A stretch of DNA of 5,665 nt from an uncultured Hungatella sp. (GTDB lineage Bacteria; Bacillota; Clostridia; Lachnospirales; Lachnospiraceae), in contig CAUEKH010000191.1 in assembly GCA_959018155.1 (NCBI GenBank), positions 1-5,665 of the forward strand. Direction: 5' to 3'. Both the position numbers and the translations under genes were made by a program. This document shows positions 1-5,665 of the stretch, piece after piece. The notes beneath the pieces were generated by a model. That model had not been told where the DNA came from and did no database searches. It was given only the letters and a program-made list of their open reading frames with translations. Positions within the stretch are counted from its first letter, which is position 1. Each line of letters starts with the position of its first letter.

Positions 1-674
1 TTCTCACTCTGGTCTGTAGATTCTCCGGCTGCTGTGGCACCGCCGGATGCTTTTTTATCCCCGGCCGAAGCACCGCCCGCTGCCATTCGATTCCCTGCCG
101 ATGCACCGCCCGCCGCGATTCGATCCCCGGCCGAAGCACCGCCCGCTGCCAGTTCACCCCCGGCCGAAGCACTGCCAGCCGCCAGTTCACCCCCGGCCGA
201 AGCACTGCCAGCCGCCAGTTCACCCCCGGCCGCAGCGCTGCCCGCCTCTTCTCTCTCTTTTCTCAGTATCTCCGCCAGCCCCCTGGCCTCTTCCTTCCGC
301 TTATCCAGCGTATCCGCCATAAACTGCAGCGTTTCCTTTATCTCGTCCATGTTGGACGGTTTTAGCAGGAAACGGTTCACTCCGAGACGGATAGCCTTCT
401 GCGCGTAATCAAAATCCCGGTATCCGGTCAGAATCGCGATTAACATATCCGGAAATTCCACTCTCAGGGCAGCTATCATGGACAGCCCATCCATGCCCGG
501 CATCGAGATATCCGTAAAAATAATATCGGGCCGCACTTTACGGATAATCTCCAGCCCTTCCATACCGCTGCAGGCGGTGTCAGCCACCTCACAGCCATAG
601 TCCGCCCACGGCACCACCCGGGAAATCCCCTCCACAATAATCGGTTCATCATCAATAATCACAACTTTGTACAT
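1..674 (-). CDS. Two-component response regulator, YesN type, 3' end cut by window edge
   Basis: The visible 224 codons start with a CheY-like receiver domain (about residues 1-120). Its phosphorylation residues are all readable: acidic cluster Asp9-Asp10-Glu11, phospho-acceptor Asp55 in FTDISMPGMDG, Thr83 in ILTGY, and Lys105 in LLKPS. The LTGYRDFDYAQKAIRLGV segment and the KPS ending are typical of YesN-like regulators, which normally carry a C-terminal AraC-type helix-turn-helix domain. That domain would lie beyond the left edge and is inferred only. A charged, probably helical segment (about 121-144) follows, and then an odd Gly/Ala/Ser-rich tract made of 11-residue repeats (about 145-216). 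The chosen ATG at 674 has a GGGGGAACG ribosome site just upstream. An in-frame ATG at 692 would add six residues but has a weaker site. The gene is last in the transporter cluster and probably partners the kinase at 4142-5665. Confidence 0.93.
   Translation of the reverse strand, partial: MYKVVIIDDEPIIVEGISRVVPWADYGCEVADTACSGMEGLEIIRKVRPDIIFTDISMPGMDGLSMIAALRVEFPDMLIAILTGYRDFDYAQKAIRLGVNRFLLKPSNMDEIKETLQFMADTLDKRKEEARGLAEILRKEREEAGSAAAGGELAAGSASAGGELAAGSASAGGELAAGGASAGDRIAAGGASAGNRMAAGGASAGDKKASGGATAAGESTDQSE
28..243 (-). repeat. 33-bp in-frame tandem repeat inside the response regulator gene
   Basis: Units of 33 bp follow each other without spacers: 28-60 (degenerate), 61-93, 94-126, 127-159, 160-192, 193-225 and a partial unit 226-243. 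Units 160-192 and 193-225 are identical, and 127-159 differs from them at only a few bases. On the minus strand each unit encodes 11 residues, such as GGELAAGSASA. Units further toward the C-terminus drift to GDRIAAGGASA, GNRMAAGGASA and GDKKASGGATA. The period is a multiple of three, so gain or loss of units keeps the reading frame. The tract begins about 25 residues after the receiver domain and probably acts as a flexible or variable linker. Function is inferred; the repeat itself is directly visible. Confidence 0.95.
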
Positions 675-700
675 CGTTCCCCCGCACACCATTTTTCTTA

Positions 701-729
701 AGTATAACACATCTTCCGGTTACACAAAA
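701..729 (-). promoter_or_regulatory. Candidate promoter of the response regulator gene
   Basis: On the minus strand a good -10 hexamer TATACT (706-701) sits about 27 bases before the regulator start codon. The -35 region is poor: TTTTGT (729-724) at a 17-base spacing. Two near-identical heptamers, TGTGTAA (726-720) and TGTGTTA (711-705), occur as direct repeats 15 bp apart across this region and could be a binding site for the regulator or another protein. The gene may equally be read from upstream, because the gap after the permease is only 80 bases and holds no clear terminator. Confidence 0.3.
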
Positions 730-754
730 GCCCTAAAATCGCCCGTCTGCGCCC

Positions 755-1615
755 CTATCCTTTAACGGCTCCGGCGGTCATGCCCTTGATAATATATTTC
801 TGTAAGAAAATGTACACCACCAGAATCGGAATGACAACCAGCGCCACTGCCGCCGCCATCAGACCGAAGTTCGTACCTTCATTGGAAGTCAGCTCATTTA
901 ACAGACGCGTGATGGCGCGGTGCTGAGGCAGACGAAGCAAGAACATCTGTGTAAACAAATCGTTGTAACTCCACAAGAAGGAGAAAATGGCAACCGTCGC
1001 AAAGGAAGGCTTTGACAGCGGTACGACAATCTTAAAGAAAATCTGGAACGGATTGCAGCCCTCCATATAGGCCGACTCCTCCAGTTCAATGGGAAGCGCT
1101 TTGATATATCCGGTCAGAACCACGATAGCGAAGGACATGTTGCCGGCAATCTGCGGAAGCGCCACACTGAATAAGGACAGCGCCAGACTCTCCGTATTGA
1201 CCATGTGCCACGTGCTGAGCAGGCGGTACACCGGAATAATCGTGGAAAATACCGGGAACATCATTCCTGCGACTACCAGGGAATTGAGCGGCTTGCGAAG
1301 TCTGAAATCGTATCTGACCAACGCAAAGCTTGCCATACCTGCCAGAAGAATCACCACAAGAGCTACGGTAGTGGAGATAATCATACTGTTGCGGTAGGCG
1401 CTGAAAATATTCAGCCTGTCAAAAGCCGTTCTGTAGTTTGCCAGTGTAAATAAATCGCCGGTCGGAATCGCAAAGGAATTCGACAGAATTTCGCCCTTCG
1501 CCTTAAAGGAGTTAATGATGACCCAGAAAATCGGGTAGATGGTGGTCAGCGACCAGAAAATCAGAACCAGATAAATCACCGCGGAACCTGCGGACACTTT
1601 TTTCTTACTTTTCAT
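755..1615 (-). CDS. Carbohydrate ABC transporter permease, MalG/LacG family
   Basis: This 286-residue inner-membrane subunit would form the sugar channel together with the permease at 1630-2529. It shows about six hydrophobic segments, near residues 12-34, 78-100, 112-132, 145-170, 205-217 and 252-272. The cytoplasmic EAA loop that docks the ATPase is at about 177-202 (ELEESAYMEGCNPFQIFFKI). It departs from the usual EAA-x3-DGA form, with Ser181 in the first Ala position, Glu185 for Asp and Cys187 for Ala. The C-terminus IIKGMTAGAVKG is a hallmark of MalG-like permeases. Length is normal for the family. The ATG at 1615 has an AAGGGGG ribosome site that overlaps the stop codon of the upstream permease gene; 14 bases separate the genes, so they are almost certainly co-transcribed and probably translationally linked. 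The substrate cannot be read from the sequence. Confidence 0.95.
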   Translation of the reverse strand: MKSKKKVSAGSAVIYLVLIFWSLTTIYPIFWVIINSFKAKGEILSNSFAIPTGDLFTLANYRTAFDRLNIFSAYRNSMIISTTVALVVILLAGMASFALVRYDFRLRKPLNSLVVAGMMFPVFSTIIPVYRLLSTWHMVNTESLALSLFSVALPQIAGNMSFAIVVLTGYIKALPIELEESAYMEGCNPFQIFFKIVVPLSKPSFATVAIFSFLWSYNDLFTQMFLLRLPQHRAITRLLNELTSNEGTNFGLMAAAVALVVIPILVVYIFLQKYIIKGMTAGAVKG

Positions 1616-1629
1616 GGCTCATTTCCCCC

Positions 1630-2529
1630 TTAATAATCTTTCTCTTTGAAAATGGTGTTGACGACTTTTGCCGTGATGATACCCAGGACAACAATCAGAA
1701 CCGCGATGGCAGAACTGTAGTCGATATTTTTCGTGTTAAAGGTCTGATAGTACATGTAGGTGCCGGTCAGCCACGTCTCGCCTAACGGAATTCCCTTGGG
1801 GAACATGGTCCACGGAAGGTCGAATACCTTTAAGGCTCCGGTAACGCCCAAAACGACACACGTACACATGACATTGTGAAGCATCGGAATCGAGATATAA
1901 CGGATCCGCTGAAATCTTGTCGCTCCGTCGATGGCGGCCGCTTCATACAGTTCACCAGAAATGTTGTTGAGGCCGGTAATCAGGATTACAAAATAGAATC
2001 CTACGTACTGCCACATAACGGGAAGCATCATCGTAAAGAGCGCCAGCTTCTCTCCCTTCCAGTCAATCAGTTCCGTGACCCCCAAAAGTTCCAGAAGCTG
2101 ATTGAGCATCCCCTTATCATATAAGAAAATCAGGTTGAACATCAGTCCGAGGGCCGTAGCGGAAATAACAATCGGGAAGAAGAACACGACGCGGAAGAAT
2201 TTGGATCCGCGGCTGACGTTGTCTACCAGAAGCGCTAAGACAATCGCGATTCCCACCTGTCCCACAATGGTAACCACCATCATAATCAACGTATTTCTCA
2301 GCGCCATGCGCATGTTCTCATCCTGAAACATGGTCACGTAGTTGGTATACCACGGCTCATTCCAGCCCTTGCTGGCTGCGCCCAGTTCAGGAATCTGTTT
2401 AAAGCTGTTAAAAATATTCTGTATAAATGGATAGTACAGAAAAATCGCCATAAATGCGAATGCCGGAACCAGAAAAAGGAACAGCGGCTTTTTGTTTTTA
2501 TAGATATTTGCTCCCATATTCTCACCCAT
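1630..2529 (-). CDS. Carbohydrate ABC transporter permease, MalF/LacF (UgpA-like) family
   Basis: This membrane subunit of up to 299 residues is the partner of the permease encoded directly downstream. Hydrophobic segments lie at about residues 15-37, 80-103, 112-135, 162-187, 218-235 and 272-293. A textbook EAA motif is seen at Glu196-Ala197-Ala198 followed by Asp201-Gly202-Ala203 (YEAAAIDGATRFQRIRYISI), the docking site for the ATPase. There is no long periplasmic-type insert as in E. coli MalF, which fits Gram-positive sugar permeases. The start is uncertain: the ATG at 2529 has only an A-rich stretch upstream, next to the T-tract of a hairpin, whereas the in-frame ATG at 2517 is preceded by GGTGAG (2526-2521) and may be the real start, giving 295 residues. 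The binding-protein gene is 75 bases upstream, with a terminator-like hairpin between them. Confidence 0.95.
   Translation of the reverse strand: MGENMGANIYKNKKPLFLFLVPAFAFMAIFLYYPFIQNIFNSFKQIPELGAASKGWNEPWYTNYVTMFQDENMRMALRNTLIMMVVTIVGQVGIAIVLALLVDNVSRGSKFFRVVFFFPIVISATALGLMFNLIFLYDKGMLNQLLELLGVTELIDWKGEKLALFTMMLPVMWQYVGFYFVILITGLNNISGELYEAAAIDGATRFQRIRYISIPMLHNVMCTCVVLGVTGALKVFDLPWTMFPKGIPLGETWLTGTYMYYQTFNTKNIDYSSAIAVLIVVLGIITAKVVNTIFKEKDY
2521..2526 (-). promoter_or_regulatory. Ribosome binding site favouring the internal ATG at 2517
   Basis: GGTGAG on the minus strand lies three bases before the ATG at 2517. It matches the GGTGA part of the extended Shine-Dalgarno sequence AAGGAGGTGA. 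The ATG twelve bases further upstream (2529) has no comparable site. This makes 2517 a credible start for the first permease gene, though the short spacing leaves doubt. Confidence 0.45.
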
Positions 2530-2535
2530 TTTTTC

Positions 2536-2577
2536 GTGAAAAAGCCAGAGACGAAAGGCCTTTACGTCTCCGGCTTT
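2536..2577 (-). terminator. Rho-independent (probably partial) terminator after the binding-protein gene
   Basis: A 13-bp stem with a single mismatch is formed by 2577-2565 (AAAGCCGGAGACG on the minus strand) and 2553-2541 (CGTCTCTGGCTTT). The 11-base loop contains the self-complementary AAAGGCCTTT, so pairing could extend. In the direction of transcription the stem runs into TTTTT. It lies between the binding-protein stop codon and the first permease start codon. In sugar ABC operons such intergenic hairpins commonly stop part of transcription or protect the upstream mRNA end, so that the binding protein is made in excess over the permeases. That role is inferred here. Confidence 0.8.
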
Positions 2578-2604
2578 GATTAACAGTTATTCACTTAACA
2601 ATTA

Positions 2605-4011
2605 CTAATTTGCGTGGTAGATTTCCAGGCCCTCTTTCACTGCATCTTCAGCAGTCGTCTTGCCTGTTACAATCTGCGGCATTCCGTCAAATGTGGAGGT
2701 TCTGCACTCACCCTGGAAGATATCCTGAACCGCCGGAGTTAAGGATGTCACGCCGCTCATCATTTCCATTGCTTTTCTCTGTAAGGAATTGAACTGGCTC
2801 TCATCTACCTTTGGTGTGTTCTTAAGCGCAGATGCCGTATGCTGTGCAAATACAGGAACTACTTCGTCGCTTGTCATATACTCTACGAAATTAACAGCTA
2901 CTTCTCTCTTTTCCGGGTCATCCCAGGCTTTCTTTGTGATGTAATAGCCCATAGATAAACCACCGATTAAATCAGTTGTCTTTCTGCCATCTTTGCCCGG
3001 TACAAATGTTACGGAGAACTTATCGAGTTTTTCCTGGTCTAACGTTGCCGGATCATCCGGGTCAGACTGACAGGAACCTACGATACCGCCAACCTTCCAG
3101 GAACCGTCGATTAAGAAAGCTGCCTTGTCTTCCGTAAACATTAAGAAGGTATCATCATCAGTTGCGGATAAAGTGTTCTTCGGGAAATATCCTTTTTCAT
3201 ATAAATCTTTTACATCGTTGATTCCGGCTACCCATGACTGACCCTGCTCATCATCGACCGTCTCCGGAATATTGCAGTGGTTCTCCGGTGTGTTGTGGTT
3301 GAAAATCGCATATTCCCACCAGTAATGAGGGATATTGCCGAGAGCTGCCGCAATCGGGCTGTAACCTGCTTCTTTAATCTTCTCACAGTCCGCAAGGAAC
3401 TGATCCCATGTGTAATCAGCGCCCGGAACTTCTACGCCTGCTGCCTCGAGAACTGCTGTATTTACGAACATGGCCTCCCAGAATCCGTTGACCGGAACCG
3501 CGTACTTCTTGCCGTCTACTAAAGAAGCTGCGATTAAATCGTCGTTCATGTTGGAAGCGTATTCCGGATATTCAGCACGGATTTCATCAATGGTCATTAC
3601 CTTGCCGGCTTCGATGAAGGAGTTGGAATCCGCTCCGTTGAACCAGAATAAAACGTCAGGCTCGGAACCCATCTGGAAATCGCTGGCCACACGGGCTTTA
3701 ACCGTCTCATCGGAAACTGCTGAGGAATCATTTACCGTATTGCCGGTCGCCGCCTCCCAGTCCTTAACCGCATTCTGATAGTTCCCGGCATTGCCGTCTT
3801 CGCCTGCGAATGTCGTCATGACATTGAGCGCTACCGGTTTCTTCGCCTCTGTAGGCGCCTCTGTCTTTGCTTCCTCCTTCGGCGCTTCCGTCTTCGCTTC
3901 CGCCTCAGTCTTCGCTGCCGTTGTCTCCGGCGCCGCCTGCTTGGAACAGCCGGTGAACACGCTCGTCACCATAGCGCCTGCCATTAATAATGCCAATGTT
4001 CTTTTCTTCAT
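2605..4011 (-). CDS. Extracellular carbohydrate-binding lipoprotein of an ABC importer (family 1 solute-binding protein)
   Basis: This 468-residue protein captures the sugar outside the cell and hands it to the two permeases encoded downstream. The N-terminus is a lipoprotein signal peptide: MKKR, a hydrophobic core, then a lipobox VFTGC with Cys22 as the lipid-anchored first residue. Residues about 25-59 form a charged, low-complexity linker with repeated KTEA units, which would hold the binding domain off the membrane. The binding domain (about 60-468) has the features of family 1 sugar-binding proteins, including a DVLFWFNG segment near 119-126, AVPVNGFWEAMFVN (171-184), aromatic-rich HYWWEYAIF (229-237) and DGSW (302-305). 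Aromatic residues of this kind usually stack on sugar rings. Length is typical. The ATG at 4011 is fixed by a near-perfect AGGAGGTAA ribosome site. The ligand is not deducible. Confidence 0.95.
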   Translation of the reverse strand: MKKRTLALLMAGAMVTSVFTGCSKQAAPETTAAKTEAEAKTEAPKEEAKTEAPTEAKKPVALNVMTTFAGEDGNAGNYQNAVKDWEAATGNTVNDSSAVSDETVKARVASDFQMGSEPDVLFWFNGADSNSFIEAGKVMTIDEIRAEYPEYASNMNDDLIAASLVDGKKYAVPVNGFWEAMFVNTAVLEAAGVEVPGADYTWDQFLADCEKIKEAGYSPIAAALGNIPHYWWEYAIFNHNTPENHCNIPETVDDEQGQSWVAGINDVKDLYEKGYFPKNTLSATDDDTFLMFTEDKAAFLIDGSWKVGGIVGSCQSDPDDPATLDQEKLDKFSVTFVPGKDGRKTTDLIGGLSMGYYITKKAWDDPEKREVAVNFVEYMTSDEVVPVFAQHTASALKNTPKVDESQFNSLQRKAMEMMSGVTSLTPAVQDIFQGECRTSTFDGMPQIVTGKTTAEDAVKEGLEIYHAN

Positions 4012-4141
4012 ATCGTTACCTCCTGTTTTTTATACACCCTTTGCATTTCTGCAATCTGTATACCTTATGTCATTATTATCGCTGATTCAGGAGGAAAAAT
4101 GAATAACCAGTTCTGCCATTTGTTGTTTTTTCTTGTTCATA
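4012..4141 (-). promoter_or_regulatory. Leader and candidate promoter region of the binding-protein gene
   Basis: This 130-base, AT-rich gap separates the kinase from the binding-protein gene. AGGAGG (4024-4019) is the ribosome site. Possible -10 hexamers on the minus strand are GATAAT (4080-4075), with a weak TTCATT (4103-4098) 17 bases upstream, and TATACA (4062-4057), whose -35 is poor. A TATAAA at 4034-4029 is too close to the ribosome site to be useful. Weak -35 elements would suit a promoter that needs an activator, such as the regulator encoded at 1-674. No convincing terminator follows the kinase stop codon, so read-through from the kinase is also possible. Confidence 0.45.
4041..4054. 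promoter_or_regulatory. Small inverted repeat, possible operator
   Basis: TTGCA and TGCAA form a perfect 5-bp inverted repeat around four bases (TTTC on the plus strand). It lies 30-43 bases before the binding-protein start codon, between the best -10 candidate and the ribosome site. It could be an operator half-site pair or a weak hairpin in the leader. It does not match the cre consensus for catabolite control. Short palindromes arise by chance, so this is only a candidate. Confidence 0.25.
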
Positions 4142-5665
4142 TTAACTGATTGCGATGGTGAGACGGGCAATTACGTGGGATTCATCCAGTTTTTCTATCG
4201 TAAGGCCGCACGGCTCTCCATAGAGGATGCGCAGCCGCTGGTTCACATTGGCGATGCCTAAGTTGCCGGAGGATTCCCGGCTCGTGTCGTAATCGGGCGA
4301 GAGAAGACGGCTGATCTTCTCCGAGGATTCCTCCGTCAATATGCCGTCATTGATGATCTCCAGATAGAGGTACCGTTCCCTGGTATACCCCTTTATCACA
4401 ACCGTCCCACGGCCGCTGGGACGCACACCGTGTTCAATGGCATTTTCAATCACCGGCTGGAGGAGCAGGCGCGGAACCTCATACGGAAGAATCGAATCGT
4501 CAATCTCACGGACAACCGTCAGGCGCTTTCCAAACCGCTCAGAATTAATATAGAGGTAAGCGTTGACGTAAATCATTTCCTCTGAAAGAGGGACCGTGGC
4601 GCGGCGCTTCCGGTCCATGGCCGCATCCATCAGCGTTCCCAGCGCCTCGATCATGCGGGACACCTTCTCATTTCCACCGAGCCGCGCCTCCCAGTTGATA
4701 ATTTCCAGCGTATTATTCATGAAATGAGGGTTGATATTCGACTGGAGAGCCATAATTTTGGCATCCCTCAGGGCCAGTTCCTCCTCATAAATATGGTCGA
4801 ACTGATATTTCAGCCTCTCCGACATCTGGTTGAAGGAATCCATCAGGTACTTGAATTCCAGATTTTCCGGTTTTTCCTCAATCTGATACCCTAAATTTCC
4901 CTGGATGACCTCATCAGACCCTTTCATCAGAAGAGAAACCGGGTTGGTGATATTCCGGTTAAACACGCGCAGAAGAATCAGAAGAAGGGGGACGAGGAAA
5001 AGCAGCATTCCGATAAAAACTGCCGGATATCCGTAAAGCGGCGACTGAACGGCATCCTTATCCGCCTCCATCATGACGGAAAGCTTGAAATACTCTTCTT
5101 TTTCCGCGTCAAACACATACAGTTTTCCCTCATTATGAAGGTAGCCAGTATCTACATTTGCGGCCGCGACAGTATCCCTCATCCGGTCAACGTCGGAATT
5201 TCCTCCCACCTTTAGAAGGATCGTCTCATCATCCAGTTGAATCAGAAAGTTCTTCCCCTGCGGGAAATTGTAGAGCGGCCCGAAACAGTACGATAAATTC
5301 AGCCGCATAATCAGCGCTCCAAACTGGGTATACGTATTGTCCAGAAGATTTCTCACCATATAGAGGCGTCCGTCGAGATAGATAAATCCCAGGGCGGTAT
5401 CCAGCGTCGATAAATATTCCATAATTTTCTCATGGTCCTGATTCCAGTACGTCTGAATCTGCTGGTACGTCCCACCCGCCGAGTTATTATAGACGCCGTA
5501 GTTCAGCCGTCCCGGATTTTCATAACTCCAGCAGATGACATCGGAAAAGCACTCGTTCGTCCTGTATTCCCTGCTGATATAACCGCTGACCGCAGAATAG
5601 AAGGCGTTGTGTCCCGCATCGTCGCGGACATACGATTTCCATGCTTTCTCAAGAATCTGGTCATA
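4142..5665 (-). CDS. Sensor histidine kinase, YesM type, 5' end cut by window edge
   Basis: The frame is open through the right edge, so the Met at 5422 is internal; 507 residues are visible and the true start lies outside. Numbering from the edge, residues about 1-210 are an extracytoplasmic sensor region of uncertain fold. A transmembrane segment (about 213-234) and a HAMP-like linker with a coiled segment (about 235-305) follow. The His_kinase domain has its phospho-acceptor His314 in INPHFMNNTLE, where most relatives have NPHFLYNTL. The ATP-binding part shows the N box PVIENAIEHGV (Asn408), the G1-like INDG (Asp440) and the G2-like GNLGIANVNQRL. It most likely phosphorylates the regulator encoded at 1-674 in response to an external sugar or the loaded binding protein. 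It is the first gene of the visible cluster, 130 bases before the binding-protein gene. Confidence 0.95.
   Translation of the reverse strand, partial: YDQILEKAWKSYVRDDAGHNAFYSAVSGYISREYRTNECFSDVICWSYENPGRLNYGVYNNSAGGTYQQIQTYWNQDHEKIMEYLSTLDTALGFIYLDGRLYMVRNLLDNTYTQFGALIMRLNLSYCFGPLYNFPQGKNFLIQLDDETILLKVGGNSDVDRMRDTVAAANVDTGYLHNEGKLYVFDAEKEEYFKLSVMMEADKDAVQSPLYGYPAVFIGMLLFLVPLLLILLRVFNRNITNPVSLLMKGSDEVIQGNLGYQIEEKPENLEFKYLMDSFNQMSERLKYQFDHIYEEELALRDAKIMALQSNINPHFMNNTLEIINWEARLGGNEKVSRMIEALGTLMDAAMDRKRRATVPLSEEMIYVNAYLYINSERFGKRLTVVREIDDSILPYEVPRLLLQPVIENAIEHGVRPSGRGTVVIKGYTRERYLYLEIINDGILTEESSEKISRLLSPDYDTSRESSGNLGIANVNQRLRILYGEPCGLTIEKLDESHVIARLTIAIS

Noticed and set aside
28..243. Regular short repeats resembling a CRISPR array.
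   Set aside because: The units are directly adjacent with no unique spacers, and they keep a protein reading frame. This is a coding tandem repeat.
34..408. Open plus-strand frames rich in Pro/Ala/Ser across the repeat region (34-408 and 47-322).
   Set aside because: They are antisense readings of the 33-bp repeat inside the regulator gene. Because the unit is a multiple of three and GC-rich, stops are missing in several frames. The minus-strand frame carries a complete receiver domain with all key residues.
712..725. Catabolite-response (cre) site ahead of the regulator gene (minus strand TGTAACCGGAAGAT).
   Set aside because: The first half resembles the consensus TGWAANCG, but the second half does not, and no dyad symmetry is present.
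1089..1397. Other plus-strand open frames within the permease genes (for example 1089-1397, 1876-2124, 2102-2326).
   Set aside because: They lie opposite clear permease sequence, have no ribosome sites or recognisable domains, and are explained as shadow frames.
3791..4102. Plus-strand open frame of 103 codons rich in Ala, Ser, Val and Phe.
   Set aside because: It is the antisense of the lipoprotein signal peptide and KTEA linker; it has no homology signature and no gene context on that strand.
4104..4150. Terminator following the histidine kinase gene.
   Set aside because: Only CAGTT and AACTG can pair, separated by about 35 bases, with no compact stem directly followed by a T-tract.
5420..5422. 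Met at 5422 as the start of the histidine kinase.
   Set aside because: The frame stays open for 81 more codons to the window edge with protein-like sequence, there is no ribosome site ahead of this ATG, and starting here would remove part of the sensor domain and the first membrane segment.

Overview
The window looks like part of a Firmicutes genome, most likely Lachnospiraceae/Clostridia of moderate GC. This is inferred from the strong AGGAGG ribosome sites, the lipoprotein signal peptide, and the YesM/YesN-type two-component pair bracketing a carbohydrate ABC transporter. No taxonomic marker gene is present, so the assignment is tentative.

Every well-supported gene lies on the minus strand, so transcription runs from right to left. 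In that order they are: a sensor histidine kinase of the YesM type (4142-5665, 5' end beyond the right edge), an extracellular sugar-binding lipoprotein (2605-4011), two binding-protein-dependent sugar permeases (1630-2529 and 755-1615), and a response regulator (1-674, 3' end beyond the left edge). The only sizeable gaps are 4012-4141 (probable promoter region of the binding-protein gene), 2530-2604 (a hairpin with a T-tract, probably a partial terminator) and 675-754 (possible promoter of the regulator gene). There is no gene-free stretch above 300 bases.

The likely working model is as follows. The kinase senses a sugar or a sugar-loaded binding protein outside the cell and phosphorylates Asp55 of the regulator. 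The regulator, probably through an AraC-type DNA-binding domain outside the window, then switches on the transporter. The hairpin after the binding-protein gene would keep that protein in excess over the membrane subunits. No ATPase subunit and no sugar-degrading enzyme are present, so the substrate cannot be named. The transporter probably borrows a shared MsmX-type ATPase encoded elsewhere.

The most unusual element is a 33-bp in-frame tandem repeat in the regulator gene (about 28-243). It places a low-complexity Gly/Ala/Ser-rich tract of about 72 residues directly after the receiver domain. Otherwise this is a fairly ordinary sugar-uptake locus, and I see no convincing evidence of a new kind of system.
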